From assembly GCA_014549065.1 (NCBI GenBank), contig JACDOX010000007.1, positions 1,733,621 through 1,797,620 on the forward strand: 64,000 bases of DNA, given 5' to 3'. Below are positions 48,725 to 58,860 of the stretch, piece by piece. The first letter of the stretch is position 1; each line of letters begins with the position of its first letter. The notes beneath the pieces were generated by a model that searched no databases, was not told where the DNA came from, and saw only the letters and a program-made list of their open reading frames with translations. Position numbers and translations under genes: made by a program. The DNA comes from Cardinalis cardinalis. Its lineage: Eukaryota > Chordata > Aves > Passeriformes > Cardinalidae.

Positions 48725-48943
48725 CACCACAGGCTCATCTGGCTGCATTGGGGGGTGGATGCGGCTCAGCCAGCGCTACATCAAAAAAGCAGGGACCAGC
48801 CCTGCTGGGACTGGGCCTGGTAAACCCCAGCTCCGCCCGGGCTGGCAGAGGGCAGGACTTAGTGTGAGCAAGATGTCAGCTGCAGNCCAGCCCTACTTTG
48901 GTGTTGCACTGCAAAACAAAAAACGAAGCCATCACCTTCTACA

Positions 48944-51404
48944 GGACAGATGGCTTGTGAAGACTGACTAATCAAGGGAAAAAAATTTTGGGGAGCTATC
49001 AGAGAAGGGTATGAAAGTCTAAATTTATTTCCATTTTCTAACATACAGATAAGTTGAAAAGGTAGTGTAAAACACATTTTCTAAGTTGTTTTCTGGTGGA
49101 TTTAGTGATAAACATGAAAGTTATGCCTCACCTTCTTGCATCACTTCTGGGAAATCACAAAATATTTCCGATTCTCAAAATAAACAGCCACTGATTTTAA
49201 TCTTAATAATAAAGAAAATTTGGGCATAGAATCACAGAAGAAACCCCAAAAGAATACGACAGCTGTTTTAAGAGGTAGGTGCTAAAGCATTTGCACAGAG
49301 GGTTAAAACAGAGTTGTCTTAGTGACTGAGAGATGCTATTAAAACTTTCCACTGCTGCCCTCCCAACAGATGTGAGGGATAAAACTCCCACGCTGTGTAT
49401 TGGAAAAAATCAGATCAGAAGTCTGTGCGGAAAATGAATATTTTTTTTCTTAAGACTGTGATNAAATTGTCACTGATGATTTTGAATTGGAAGAAGTTGC
49501 GCATCAAAAATCTCTAATCTGGTACTTGTGGCTCTGAATTGGATCTGCATGAGCAGGACCATAGACAGGGGATCACCATGCTAGAGGTGACAAACGTAAG
49601 TTCTGAGGCTGATGCTGACACATGAGGACACTTGGTTGTAGGGCTGTTTAAACATTTGTGAGTTGTGGGGCTGAGGGCCCAGGCAGCATCAATGCCACTG
49701 TGCCACCTTTTTGCTGTTTGCCAGCACTGCTCATAGGGATGGTATGGTATGGGAGAACTGAGATATCCTCAGAGCNGGTAGCTTTGGTACTGTCACAGCA
49801 GTGACAAATGGCTGTTGCTCTAGAATTCTTCTTATGACTGAACACATCAAAGAACAAAGAAATATAAACATCCAGATAAATCAGAGGACTATGTATCTTG
49901 CTCAGAAAACAATCCATGTGATATACATTGTTCCTGAAGGACTGTCTGGCAAAGTAGGAAGAGAAGANCTCACAATATCAGTCCCTAGGACTGAATTCAA
50001 AACCTATTAAAAAAATTAGCAACTATTGCTACAGATCCTTTAGAGATTCTGACCAAGGTTTTGAAAAACACCTTTAATTATTTAAGTGTTTTCCTCAGTA
50101 CGCAGTTTATAAAAAGCTGTAGTTTTGAACATCCATATTACAGCATTCCTTGAGCCCTGATGCTTTGTCCTGGAGNTTTGATGATTCTGATCAAAAGATG
50201 GAACTTCATTAATCTATAGGAAGCAGTGACTGCCTATGGGATTCCTCAGCTGATTATTCATATTCTTAGAGCACCAAAAAAAAAAAAAATAGGAATACTG
50301 CTTTACAGTGTCTTTTCTTAGGTGTGTATTGCGAGTTTTATATAGTTGCATATAGTTGTTATAGTGATGAGGTTTAGAGTCTAGTGTAGCTCTTAAATGT
50401 TAAATGGTAGTTTTTCTTTGCCTTTAGCTGGAATTGGAGCATACTTTTCATATAGACAAGAATTGTTTCTAATGTATTCATATAATCATGTATTCATAAT
50501 CTGTTTAATTTTGATACTGATAGATATATAAAAGCCACCTNCTCATGCCAAAAAATATTCAGCACCAAATAGTCAGACAGAAGAATCTGCTGTAAAAATG
50601 AAAGAAAAAAATATTTTGCTTGGTATGTGTACAAAATGAAGTTATGTTTTAATTATTTGATTAATAATGCAATAGATGGTGAGAAATATGATCTTAAGGT
50701 GTTTGAATGCATTTCTGAACAAAAATATCCTTTCAGTTTAAACAAGATATGTTTTGATAAAGCTTTCTGTGTTTATTATTTTTGTATATTGCCCTTTTTT
50801 CTTGCAGTCATGCTCTGCAAGTANTCTTGAGTANCACTTTTTATCCTACTTGTAGGTAAAATCAAAAAGAAGATAAATGTGCANTAACTTACATAGTTTT
50901 TAATTTAAAAAAAAAGATTTTAAGTTTTTTTTTTCATAAAACTAATATTTCAGAATATTACTCAGATTACTATAAGTAAAAATCTCAGTGAAGCTTATCC
51001 ATTTAGATAGATAAGTAGATTTTATTTTTAGGACCGTGATTACATCTGTAACCACATGAAGTCATAGTCATTACAAATGTTTTTTAAATAAAAGGATTAA
51101 TTCAGTTACCCTTAAATTCTACATCATTGGACATGCAGCACTTACATTTCAATGTGTTTCAAGGGACTGGAAATCCAAACCAGTGCTGCCAAGCACTGGC
51201 CTGCCAGTGTTGTCAACAGGATGTATTTCAAGCAAAGATGACACGACAAATGATAAGATGCTTGTGAAGATCTATACTAGGTGGATGCTAGTGAAAATGG
51301 AGTCAAAGAAGGCCCCAGCATCTTGCTTGAATTTTGGAAAACCTGTGTGTATCAAGATCTGAACCTAGAAAGGTCATAATTTTTAGCTGATTATGTGAAA
51401 GTGA
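48944..51404. other. Unique noncoding DNA
   Basis: No gene recognised. A CATAGAATCACAGAA string at 49225-49239 resembles a CR1 tip but is not followed by CR1 sequence. A small inverted repeat, TGTCAC-AGCA-GTGACA, lies at 49791-49806. An A run sits at 50276-50290. Confidence 0.5.
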
Positions 51405-52262
51405 AGAAAAGGCAGTTGGAAGGTTGTGCCAAGGGATTTGAGCAGACTGAATTGGTGGGCTGAATCCAAAGATATGGGGTTAAATGAGGCCAAGTGGCAG
51501 NACCTGCCNTTGGGTCACAACAACCCCAGGCAGTGCTACAGGCTGGGGGCAGAGCGGCTGGAATGATGCCCAGTGGAAAAGGACTTGGGTGTTCATCAAC
51601 AGCAGCTGAGCATGAGCCCAGGTGGCCAAGAGGGNTAATGNCATCCTGGTTTNTATCAGGAATAAAGTGGCCAGTAAGACCAGGGCAGTGACTGTGTACT
51701 TGGCACTGCTGAGACCACACCTTGAATCCTTTGCTCAGTTTTGGGCCCCTNACTGCAANAAAGACGTTGAGGTTCTGGAGGGTGTGCAAGGATCAATTGA
51801 GCTGGTGAATGGCCTGGTGCACAGGGCTTATGAGGAGANGCTGAGGGAGNCAGGGNTGTTTAACCTGGAGNAAAGGAGGCTTAGGGGAGATCTTAGTCCT
51901 CTCTACCTGAAAGGAGGTAGCAGTGAGTGGGATTCAATCTCCCAGGTACCTAGTGACAGAACAAGTGGTCAAAAGTTGCAGCAGGGAAGGTTTAGAGTGG
52001 ATATTGCAAAGTTGTTTTTTTCTTTGGGGAGGAGGGGTGTGATGTTGGGATATTTTTTGGTTTTTTTGAAAGGGTGATTGGGCATTGGAACAGGCTGCCC
52101 AGAGAAGTGATGGAATCAGCATCCCNGGAANTGTTCAAAAAGCATANGNGTGTGGCACTTGGGGATGTGGTTTAATGGTGAGCACAGCAGCGCTAGCCTG
52201 ATAGTTGGACTCTGTGACTCNGAGGTCTTTTTCAANTTAAATGCTTCTACNATTCTAGGATA
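51405..52262 (+). mobile_element. CR1 non-LTR retrotransposon, 5'-truncated, plus strand
   Basis: It starts just after the position of the reverse transcriptase catalytic motif (ORF2 reading of the GCAGACTGAATTGGTGGGCTG stretch). It continues through the CACAACAACCCCAGGCAG and CACACCTTGAATCCTTTGC segments and ends in GTTGGACTCTGTGACTC and an ATTCTAGGATATTG-like degenerate 3' end. About 860 bp remain. It holds about 20 of the window's N calls, an unusual density. A small A/T-rich insertion near 52010-52075 breaks the ORF2 tail. Confidence 0.94.
51622..52077 (+). pseudogene. CR1 ORF2 C-terminal fragment (longest retroelement frame here)
   Basis: An uninterrupted frame of about 151 codons (counting N codons as open) reads through conserved CR1 ORF2 C-terminal blocks: [44 protein letters not shown] and [12 protein letters not shown]. 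These follow the catalytic core, so no polymerase or endonuclease active site is present. The last 20 residues leave the family pattern because of a small insertion or frame slip near 52010. It has no promoter or proper start and is a fossil. Confidence 0.85.
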
Positions 52263-54102
52263 TTGNTGNAAAGGGACACAGGAGAAAGCCGCCTGTTGGA
52301 AGAACTGTTGGGGCAGATGAGTGCCCTAATGAAGACTGTCATCTCAGTTGCAGGGTCTGGTTACATCCTACTAAATTTCTNTCACCTAAATGTGATTATT
52401 TTCCCATTACACCTTTATTTAATTGCCTTGTCTACTGTCTTACAGGTTTCAGGAAAAAAAATGAAAAAAGAAGTAACATGAAAAAAAGCTAACAAATTCT
52501 TTCTAAAGAACACCCATGGACTGATGGTCTATAAATAAGAACTAATAGAGGACTTAAGAAACTNTGGTAACTTGAGGAGTCTTAATAATGCTATCTTATG
52601 ACCTTTTTTCTATGTCTGTAAATTCTAGAGAGAATATAAGAACCGAGCTACCACCAAAGTTTCAGTGATAATTTTGTTACATTTAAAATGTTTAAAGTGA
52701 AGGCTCTGGAAGACTTTTTCCCACTTGTTCAGTCTTTTTCATGGATTACTGTCTCAGAGCAGCAATTGTGTGTGCTGTGTTGGGTCACCATCTTTCACAA
52801 ACCGGCCTTCACCTGCAGTACTGATCACAAAATCTCTGTCCTTGCTTTNTCTAGTTTACATGACTTTATTTTGAGTTTGCTTTCAAAATAAATACCCAAT
52901 GAAATAGTTAAATATGTTATGNGTTCTGCAGAAATNTTTTTAATTGTTGGTGTAAAGATAGATAACATCTAGAAGGTAATAGAGTCACACTCTTATGACT
53001 AAAGAATTAGTTTTCATCTCATTACTTTCTACTACCTTCTCTCCTGTGGCACATAATTTTAGTGAAAACCCTGCAATAACTTCCCTTCTATCATGATAAC
53101 CATTTCTTGTTAAAATTCATTCTGTAATTCTGCTGGAATGAAAGAAGGGAGGAATAGTACCAGTCAATAATATGCAAGTGCCTGAACAATCTTCTATAAT
53201 TTAGGAATNAAAAAAACTCCCAAATATATATGTAAAATATAACTACATAAATGCATGCTTTAGTGCCTATTATTTTAAAAATATAAACTTTCAAAGACAT
53301 AATTAGCTGACAGGNATGAGGCATTTTAGAATGTCCTCCCAGAATAGCTGTGGACTCATTCTTGCTAAACTAATATTAATGTAAATCAGAAATTATACCT
53401 GTAGTAGCTGGTAAATTATGCCAACCTGATAACAGTGTAATTGAAATAAGAANCTGACAAATTCATGAAGAGCAGCTACCCCAAAGGCACTTGCAAAAGC
53501 TATAGAAGCTGGAATTAAACTCATAAAACCAAAATAATTCAGACGTAAGTCCAAAATCTATTCCTAAATCATCTCACTGTGCCTTTCTATTGCTGTGTTT
53601 TGTTGTGAATACTACTGAAAGACTCAGGTAGTATCACAGAACACAGAAAATAAGAAGAAATCTAGACTGATTTTCTTCTTTGTAAATGTAAAGAGTTATT
53701 TTATATTTTGATTAAGTAACAATAGAAGAAAAAGTCTCTTTTAAGTAAGATTGGTGAACTTTCAGAATATAGGTNAAGTCAGCTTCATAGTTGAAGAACA
53801 AAATTTTAACATTTTATTGCCATCTCCACTCATTCTAATCCCTCAGTTATGTTGTGCAACACATAACAAAGTCCAGGCAATATTCTGCAGAGGAAAAATG
53901 TGTAGCTTTATCAATCTCTCTGTATGTGTTCTGCATCTTGTCTGGTAAGCTCAGTGTATAAAATAAACACTTATTCTATTATATTTAGTCTCACAGAATT
54001 AAAAAAATTGAAAATTTTAGTTTAATCCACTTGCTTTTTATTCAAGTAGTTCCTCTAACTAAAGAAGTGAAAAAATGACACTCAGAGTAAAAATGTTGGC
54101 AA
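52263..54102. other. Unique AT-rich noncoding DNA
   Basis: No gene recognised. The first ~120 bp still carry N calls and follow directly from the CR1 end. Frames at 52263, 52688 and 53091 show no family resemblance. Confidence 0.5.
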
Positions 54103-54136
<34 letters not shown>

Positions 54137-54172
54137 ATATATATACACAGATATACATATATTTATATATAT
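54103..54172. repeat. (ATCT)n plus TA-rich compound microsatellite
   Basis: Eight ATCT units (54103-54135) run directly into (TA)n and TATATAC-type sequence to about 54172. Confidence 0.96.
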
Positions 54173-55729
54173 GAAATAAGTTTAAGATTGCTTTTAGGAC
54201 AAAGCTGATTGCAAGAGAAACTTAAAGTTATAATATGTATCACCATGTTCTTAATGGCTCTTATATTTGAGTGAAGTTATTTCAGCTTCTATTTAGAAAC
54301 TTTTATTAGGANAATTATTCTAACAGAATAACAGCTGTTACTGCACTGGAGGCACCAGCTCTAGGAATTTACTTTAAATAGAAGAATTATAAGTAATATA
54401 ATTGTAGATTAGACTTGGGTATAAAGAAAAGCTGTTTTTCATCAGGTTGGTTTCCTCTGTTATGGTTTCTTGAGATGATATTCAAATATGATTTCTTTAT
54501 CAAGTAAAAAAATATTGAAAGTATTTGCATCTGCAAAGAGCAATTCAAGATAACTTTAGAAGGAAGTAGAAAAAAGAAAATCTTCNGAATACAGCAGAGG
54601 AAATAAGTAAATAGATCATAGCCGAGATGTATGTCACAAATGATTTTACTGCAACTAGGAGCAGAGTCAATTTCTATTTCTCTCTTTCCCCCTTTTTCTC
54701 TTTCTTTTGTGGCATAGTGTCCACAAAAGTTTTTGAANTGACAGCCCAGAAGATTGAAATAGTCAATTTATCCACAGAACAAGTACAATGCAGTTGGAGT
54801 AATAATCCTTCCATATTACCTCAACCCTGACCAGGAATGACCAGNCAGAGGTTGTGGTTTCATTTCCATTGAGTCCTTGGCCTTTGTGCCGATTTTGCCA
54901 TTGAGAAGAGCCAGTTGAGACATGACTTTTTTGAAGCAGATGCCTGCCTGCTGTGATCGGTATTGATACCAGAGACAAAATAAATAACATTTCCAGACCT
55001 CACAAGAGACAGAGTAATACCAAGAGCTGCAGTAAGCATAAACATAACAATAAATTTCCCTTTTCTCTCTTTTTTTTTTGGTACCTACTACCTGGAATCT
55101 CACAAGCTCGTTGGTTTTCTGTGCAAAGACAACTGAGCTAAATGCACATTGCAATAAATTGAGACTTTACCTGTGGCCCTTTTCTATGCTTAATTCAAAA
55201 TCCTCTGAGACATTTCATCTGTGCTTATGGATATTCAGTAATCACCTCTATAGAGAAACAAGGGAAAGCAAAAAAGAAGCTTATTTCCTTTGTATCTTCC
55301 TTACTAATTGCCAACTGAAGTTTTTCATAATNAATTTGTGTGAAAATATCTTGATTATCCTTTGAGTCACCCAAGTAGCTTTGTCTGAGAGGGATACAGA
55401 ATGGCAATTTCTGTCTTTTTCTGGAGAAGGAGAAGGAGTGAATATAATTTACTCATGAGCAGTTCTGCATGAGTATGCATCTATACTCACCTTTGATCAG
55501 CATTGGATCACTTTTCTCTCTGGTGCCTAGCTGCTGGTATGTCAACTGGATCAATCAAATAAATGAAATGATTGATTATTCTGCCTAGTTTCTGTTGTAA
55601 CATGCCAAATGTGTGAAGAGGAGAGCTTATTGAGCATCCTGGGCNGGTTTGTGAGAAGAGGGTAGGAATTACACCAAATCTCTCGTGCAGAGAGCCTGAA
55701 ACTGAAAAAGCTCTGCCTGGGGGGTGCTC
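54173..55729. other. Unique noncoding DNA
   Basis: No gene recognised. The minus-strand frame at 54816-55154 (112 codons) has no recognisable motif and overlaps frames on the other strand. The CR1 to the right may extend into 55560-55729, but I cannot align that part with confidence. Confidence 0.45.
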
Positions 55730-56531
55730 TNGGTTTTGTGGCAGTCCTGCACAAGAAACAGTGCACAGAAGAATCAGGAACCACCGGCACTTCTCTGCTA
55801 GAGTCAAACTACTTCCTGCCACAGGTAGTGGATGATCCCACAAGGAATGGCATGCTGATTGACCTCATACCAACAGAGAAGGTCTNGATGGAGATTTAAG
55901 ACTGTGGGCAGCCTTGGCTCTAACGACCATGAAATTGTGGAGTTCAGTACCGGGCAAAGAGGGAGTAGGGCAGCAAGTAAGATTACTTTCATGGACCTCA
56001 GTAAGGCCACATCTAGAGTGCTGTGTCCAGTTCTGGGCTCCTCAGGACAAGAGACATATGNAGCTCCTAGAGCAGCTCCAGGAGAGGGCAAGAAAGATGC
56101 TAAAGGGCATCTCTCTTACAAGAACAGGCTGAGAGAGTTGGGCCTGTTTAGCCTCAAGAAGACATAACTCAGAGTGGACCTTATACACATAGATAAGTAT
56201 CTATAGAGGGAGGGTGTCAGGAGGATAGAGCCAGGCTCTTCTTGGTGGTGACAAGCAAGAGGACAAGAGGTAATGGGCAGACCCTAGTGCACAGGAAGTT
56301 CCATGTGTATATGAGGAAGAACTTTACTGTGCAGGTGACCAAGCACTGGAACAGGTTGCCCATGGAGGTTGTGGAGTCTCCCGCCTCGACAAGCTCCTAT
56401 TCAAGCATCATCTGGACTTAATCCTGTGAAATGTGCTCTCNGATGAGTCCGCTTGAGAAGGGAGGTTGGATCAGAGGATCCACTGTGGCAGTCCTGAACT
56501 GTGCAACCTGACCCATTCTATGATTCTTTGA
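55730..56531 (+). mobile_element. CR1 non-LTR retrotransposon with internal deletion, plus strand
   Basis: The left part (about 55790-55965) matches the end of the ORF2 endonuclease domain. From about 55990 the sequence jumps to the post-catalytic C-terminal region (CACATCTAGAGTGCTGTGTC) and runs on to a clear CR1 3' end, CATTCTATGATTCTTTGA, at 56531. Most of the reverse transcriptase domain is therefore missing from the middle, while both sides keep the same orientation. Later segments (AAGCACTGGAACAGGTTGCC, GGGAGGTTGGATC) are standard CR1 3' sequence. The subfamily differs from that of the 51.4-kb copy, judging by the 3' tail. Confidence 0.92.
55790..56167 (+). pseudogene. CR1 ORF2 remnant: endonuclease end joined to C-terminal tail
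   Basis: Translation shows NYFLPQVVDDPTRNGMLIDL and then VGSLGSNDHEIVEFS, which is the end of the apurinic/apyrimidinic-type endonuclease domain. The S-D-H catalytic motif region is present, here as NDH. After the deletion junction, two frames give SVRPHLECCVQFWAP and NRLRELGLFSLKK from the ORF2 C-terminal region. A stop codon and a frame change separate the pieces. No reverse transcriptase core remains, so the product would be inactive. Confidence 0.85.
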
Positions 56532-58549
56532 AAAATGTAACATCGCAGAGTAACAGACCTTTCAGTCCCTCACGGTAGCTGAAGGACTGAGTGATGCAAG
56601 CTGCGGCTTACAGGGGAATTTTATCTCAAAGGGTCTAAAAGGACAACAATATGGGAAAGAAGGAGTGCAGTTTTTATTATTTAAAGGAAAAAAATGTGTG
56701 TAGATTTGAGAAGTGGTTATATATATATGTATTATGTGTTATTCATACTGTTCTTTGCAATTCATTCAGTAAGATATGCTTAAATGGAAGGAAAAGAGAT
56801 GTAAAAGCTCATAAATTAGTCTATATATTTTAAAGGAAAAGAAAGTATAGCCCTTTTGTTTTCATTGAAGCAATTCATCATATCAGACCAAAGGTACATA
56901 AAGCCCAATAATCTGTTTCTTAGGGTGGACAAGAACACATGCCTGGGAAAGGAATAAATCAGACGTGTTCTTCCCTGGGATATCTGACAGCATATGTATA
57001 TAGCTTCTCTGGACTTCAGGGCTAGATAGAATGATGTTGTAGGTTTTTAGGCTTGAGTGGATTTTTCTTTCATATGTTTGTCCTGCTACTTTTTCAACCT
57101 ATATGAACTATCACCCCTACTATTTTAAAAAGATGCCTTTGACTCATGTGGAAGANGATGAACAGTTGTTATTTACCTTTNCTATGCCTNCAGTTCCATA
57201 GAACTGTATCTCTCAGCATCTCTCTTCTGTAAGCAAAAAGCTTCACTATGGTTGTTTCTTCTATGTAAATTCTTTGTGTTAATAGTTTCTTTACTTTTCA
57301 CAACTGTTGCTTATCCCTTTTGAGGGAGATACAGCAACATTCTACGGGCACTGCTGTTGCAACCAGAGCTGCACGTAGTGTTGAGGACTTCCGCACTTTG
57401 TACAAAGAAGTAACAATATCTGCAGATTTGTTCCCTCTTCCTTTCCTAAACATTCCTAACACATTTTACTTCTTGGATTGCTACAGAGCNTAAGCTGCCA
57501 TTTTCCCAGAAGTATCAGTTAACCTCACCAATGAGTGCATCATTCTACATTTTTGTCTACTGAATTGCAATTGCCTTTTCACCACTCAGACAATCCGTTA
57601 CANGACATTATTTGGATGGCAAAATGATTTATTTGTCTTTTTGGGTTTTTTTGTGGATGGAAAAATTGTAGTACATCTTATGTAGTTTAGTTAAAAGGAA
57701 AAAAAATCAACAACAACAAAAAACCCACAGTTGTTAGAGACTATGCCATTTATCTAAGCAAGGGAGTAGAGTGTGCTGCAGTTGACTCTTCATTCTCTGA
57801 GGATTTGTGAATATTCTGTGTATGCAGTTTCAGCCTGGCTGCGTTCCTACTATCCTAAAGAATGAGTGNAATCTGCTGTCATGAGAAAGCCATAGAGCTT
57901 CATTAAAATAACTTACAGTTTAATTAAAATAACCATATACCACTGTGACTATTTTAGTGAGGTAAGTTTTCTCATGCTTACATAAAACGATAGCAAAGCT
58001 GGCACATCTGTGTTGCAAAAACACCCCAGACACTAGAGTAGACATATGCTCACTGATGTCTTGGTGGACTCTCTCACCCTCCCATATATTCAGACATGAA
58101 AATAAAACCTTGCAATGTTATTCAAGGGAGCAAGTGGACAGATATTTCATGAGGCTGCATAGCCAGAACTAGAGTGGGAATAAGAGCTGATCCAGGCAGA
58201 GAAGAAATGAGACAGACAGCGAGCAGTCCTTCAGTATGAGGAGACTTGGTGCTAACGTAACACTCCAAATGCATATATTCTTCCAATTTCTCTTCTTTCA
58301 TCTGTAAAACTACAGGAGATTTAAGGAAATAATGAAATATGAAGGAAATCAAACCATTCACTCTCACTTGGCAGCATGCAGTTATGGATCTCAATAATGA
58401 AGCAGCAAAGCATTCTACCCCCAACAAAAGCTCAACCCCCTGGCAAAATTAGAGGTACTTTAAATGCNGTTATTAATAGAAACACTAACTGGAGTGACTT
58501 ACTGCTGAGGGAAGCAAACTGAACAACTTTGCAGCTCAGAAAATGACAG

Positions 58550-58860
58550 CCACTCAGTGCCTACAATTGCCTTAGGATGTGCGCTGACAAAGTCCATGGA
58601 AATGTTCATTAACTCCGACATATGCTCATTAGGTCAGCTCAGTCTCTCCAGACATACTTGATTACCCTTTTGCCCATTCCAGACTTAACAACACCAGGGA
58701 GGGAAAGGGATACACCAGANGTAGGGCAAGATTCTCTGGCCCATTAAATCTGTGATAAAACATGTCAAAACAGGCATTTCAATTAAGAGTGGAGCCTGTT
58801 GATGGTGAGAAATGGTTCTTATCCACAAGGTAATGTTGGGTTTGCCAAGTGACTTGTCCT
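58550..58860. promoter_or_regulatory. Candidate conserved noncoding stretch
   Basis: A run of mixed-composition, repeat-free sequence with several ATTA/TAAT-bearing motifs: GGAAATGTTCATTAAC, ATGCTCATTAGGTCAG, TTTCAATTAAGAG. It lacks microsatellite or repeat character and stands out from the AT-rich DNA on either side. This is the texture of many vertebrate conserved noncoding elements; it is suggestive only. Confidence 0.22.

Larger units (their letters stand above)
47450..48943 (-). mobile_element. Long LTR-like retroelement sequence, minus strand
   Basis: The plus-strand edges are TGTAGTGG (47450) and CCTTCTACA (48943), giving TGTAG...CTACA terminal inverted bases as in LTRs. On the minus strand an AATAAAG polyadenylation signal lies at 47636-47630, followed by GCCTGCTTTGTTCTTC and CTAAACCCAACACA, a typical avian LTR tail. 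The half nearer 48.4-48.9 kb is much more GC-rich and holds a (CAG)8 run. At about 1.5 kb it is long for a solo LTR, so it may be an LTR plus internal remnant. Alternative inner edge: TGTGTTGGG at 47503. No convincing target-site duplication was found. The long plus-strand frame through it is antisense and not a gene. Confidence 0.6.

Noticed and set aside
48691..48730. CAG repeat as a polyglutamine-coding exon
   Set aside because: It lies in the GC-rich part of an LTR-like element, with no supporting reading frame or splice sites.
47497..49046. ACATAC at 47497-47502 and 49041-49046 as a target-site duplication of the LTR-like element
   Set aside because: Using it would force the element to begin with TA on its sense strand rather than TG, and a 6-bp match within a few hundred bases is not rare.
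49219..49245. Possible CR1 3' tip (CATAGAATCACAGAA)
   Set aside because: The following bases do not match any CR1 3' segment, so the 15-bp likeness is probably chance.
51391..51789. 132-codon minus-strand frame
   Set aside because: Antisense of the plus-strand CR1 ORF2 remnant, with several N codons.
55508..56091. Minus-strand frames of 79-111 codons
   Set aside because: Mostly antisense of the plus-strand CR1 remnant; no independent motif.
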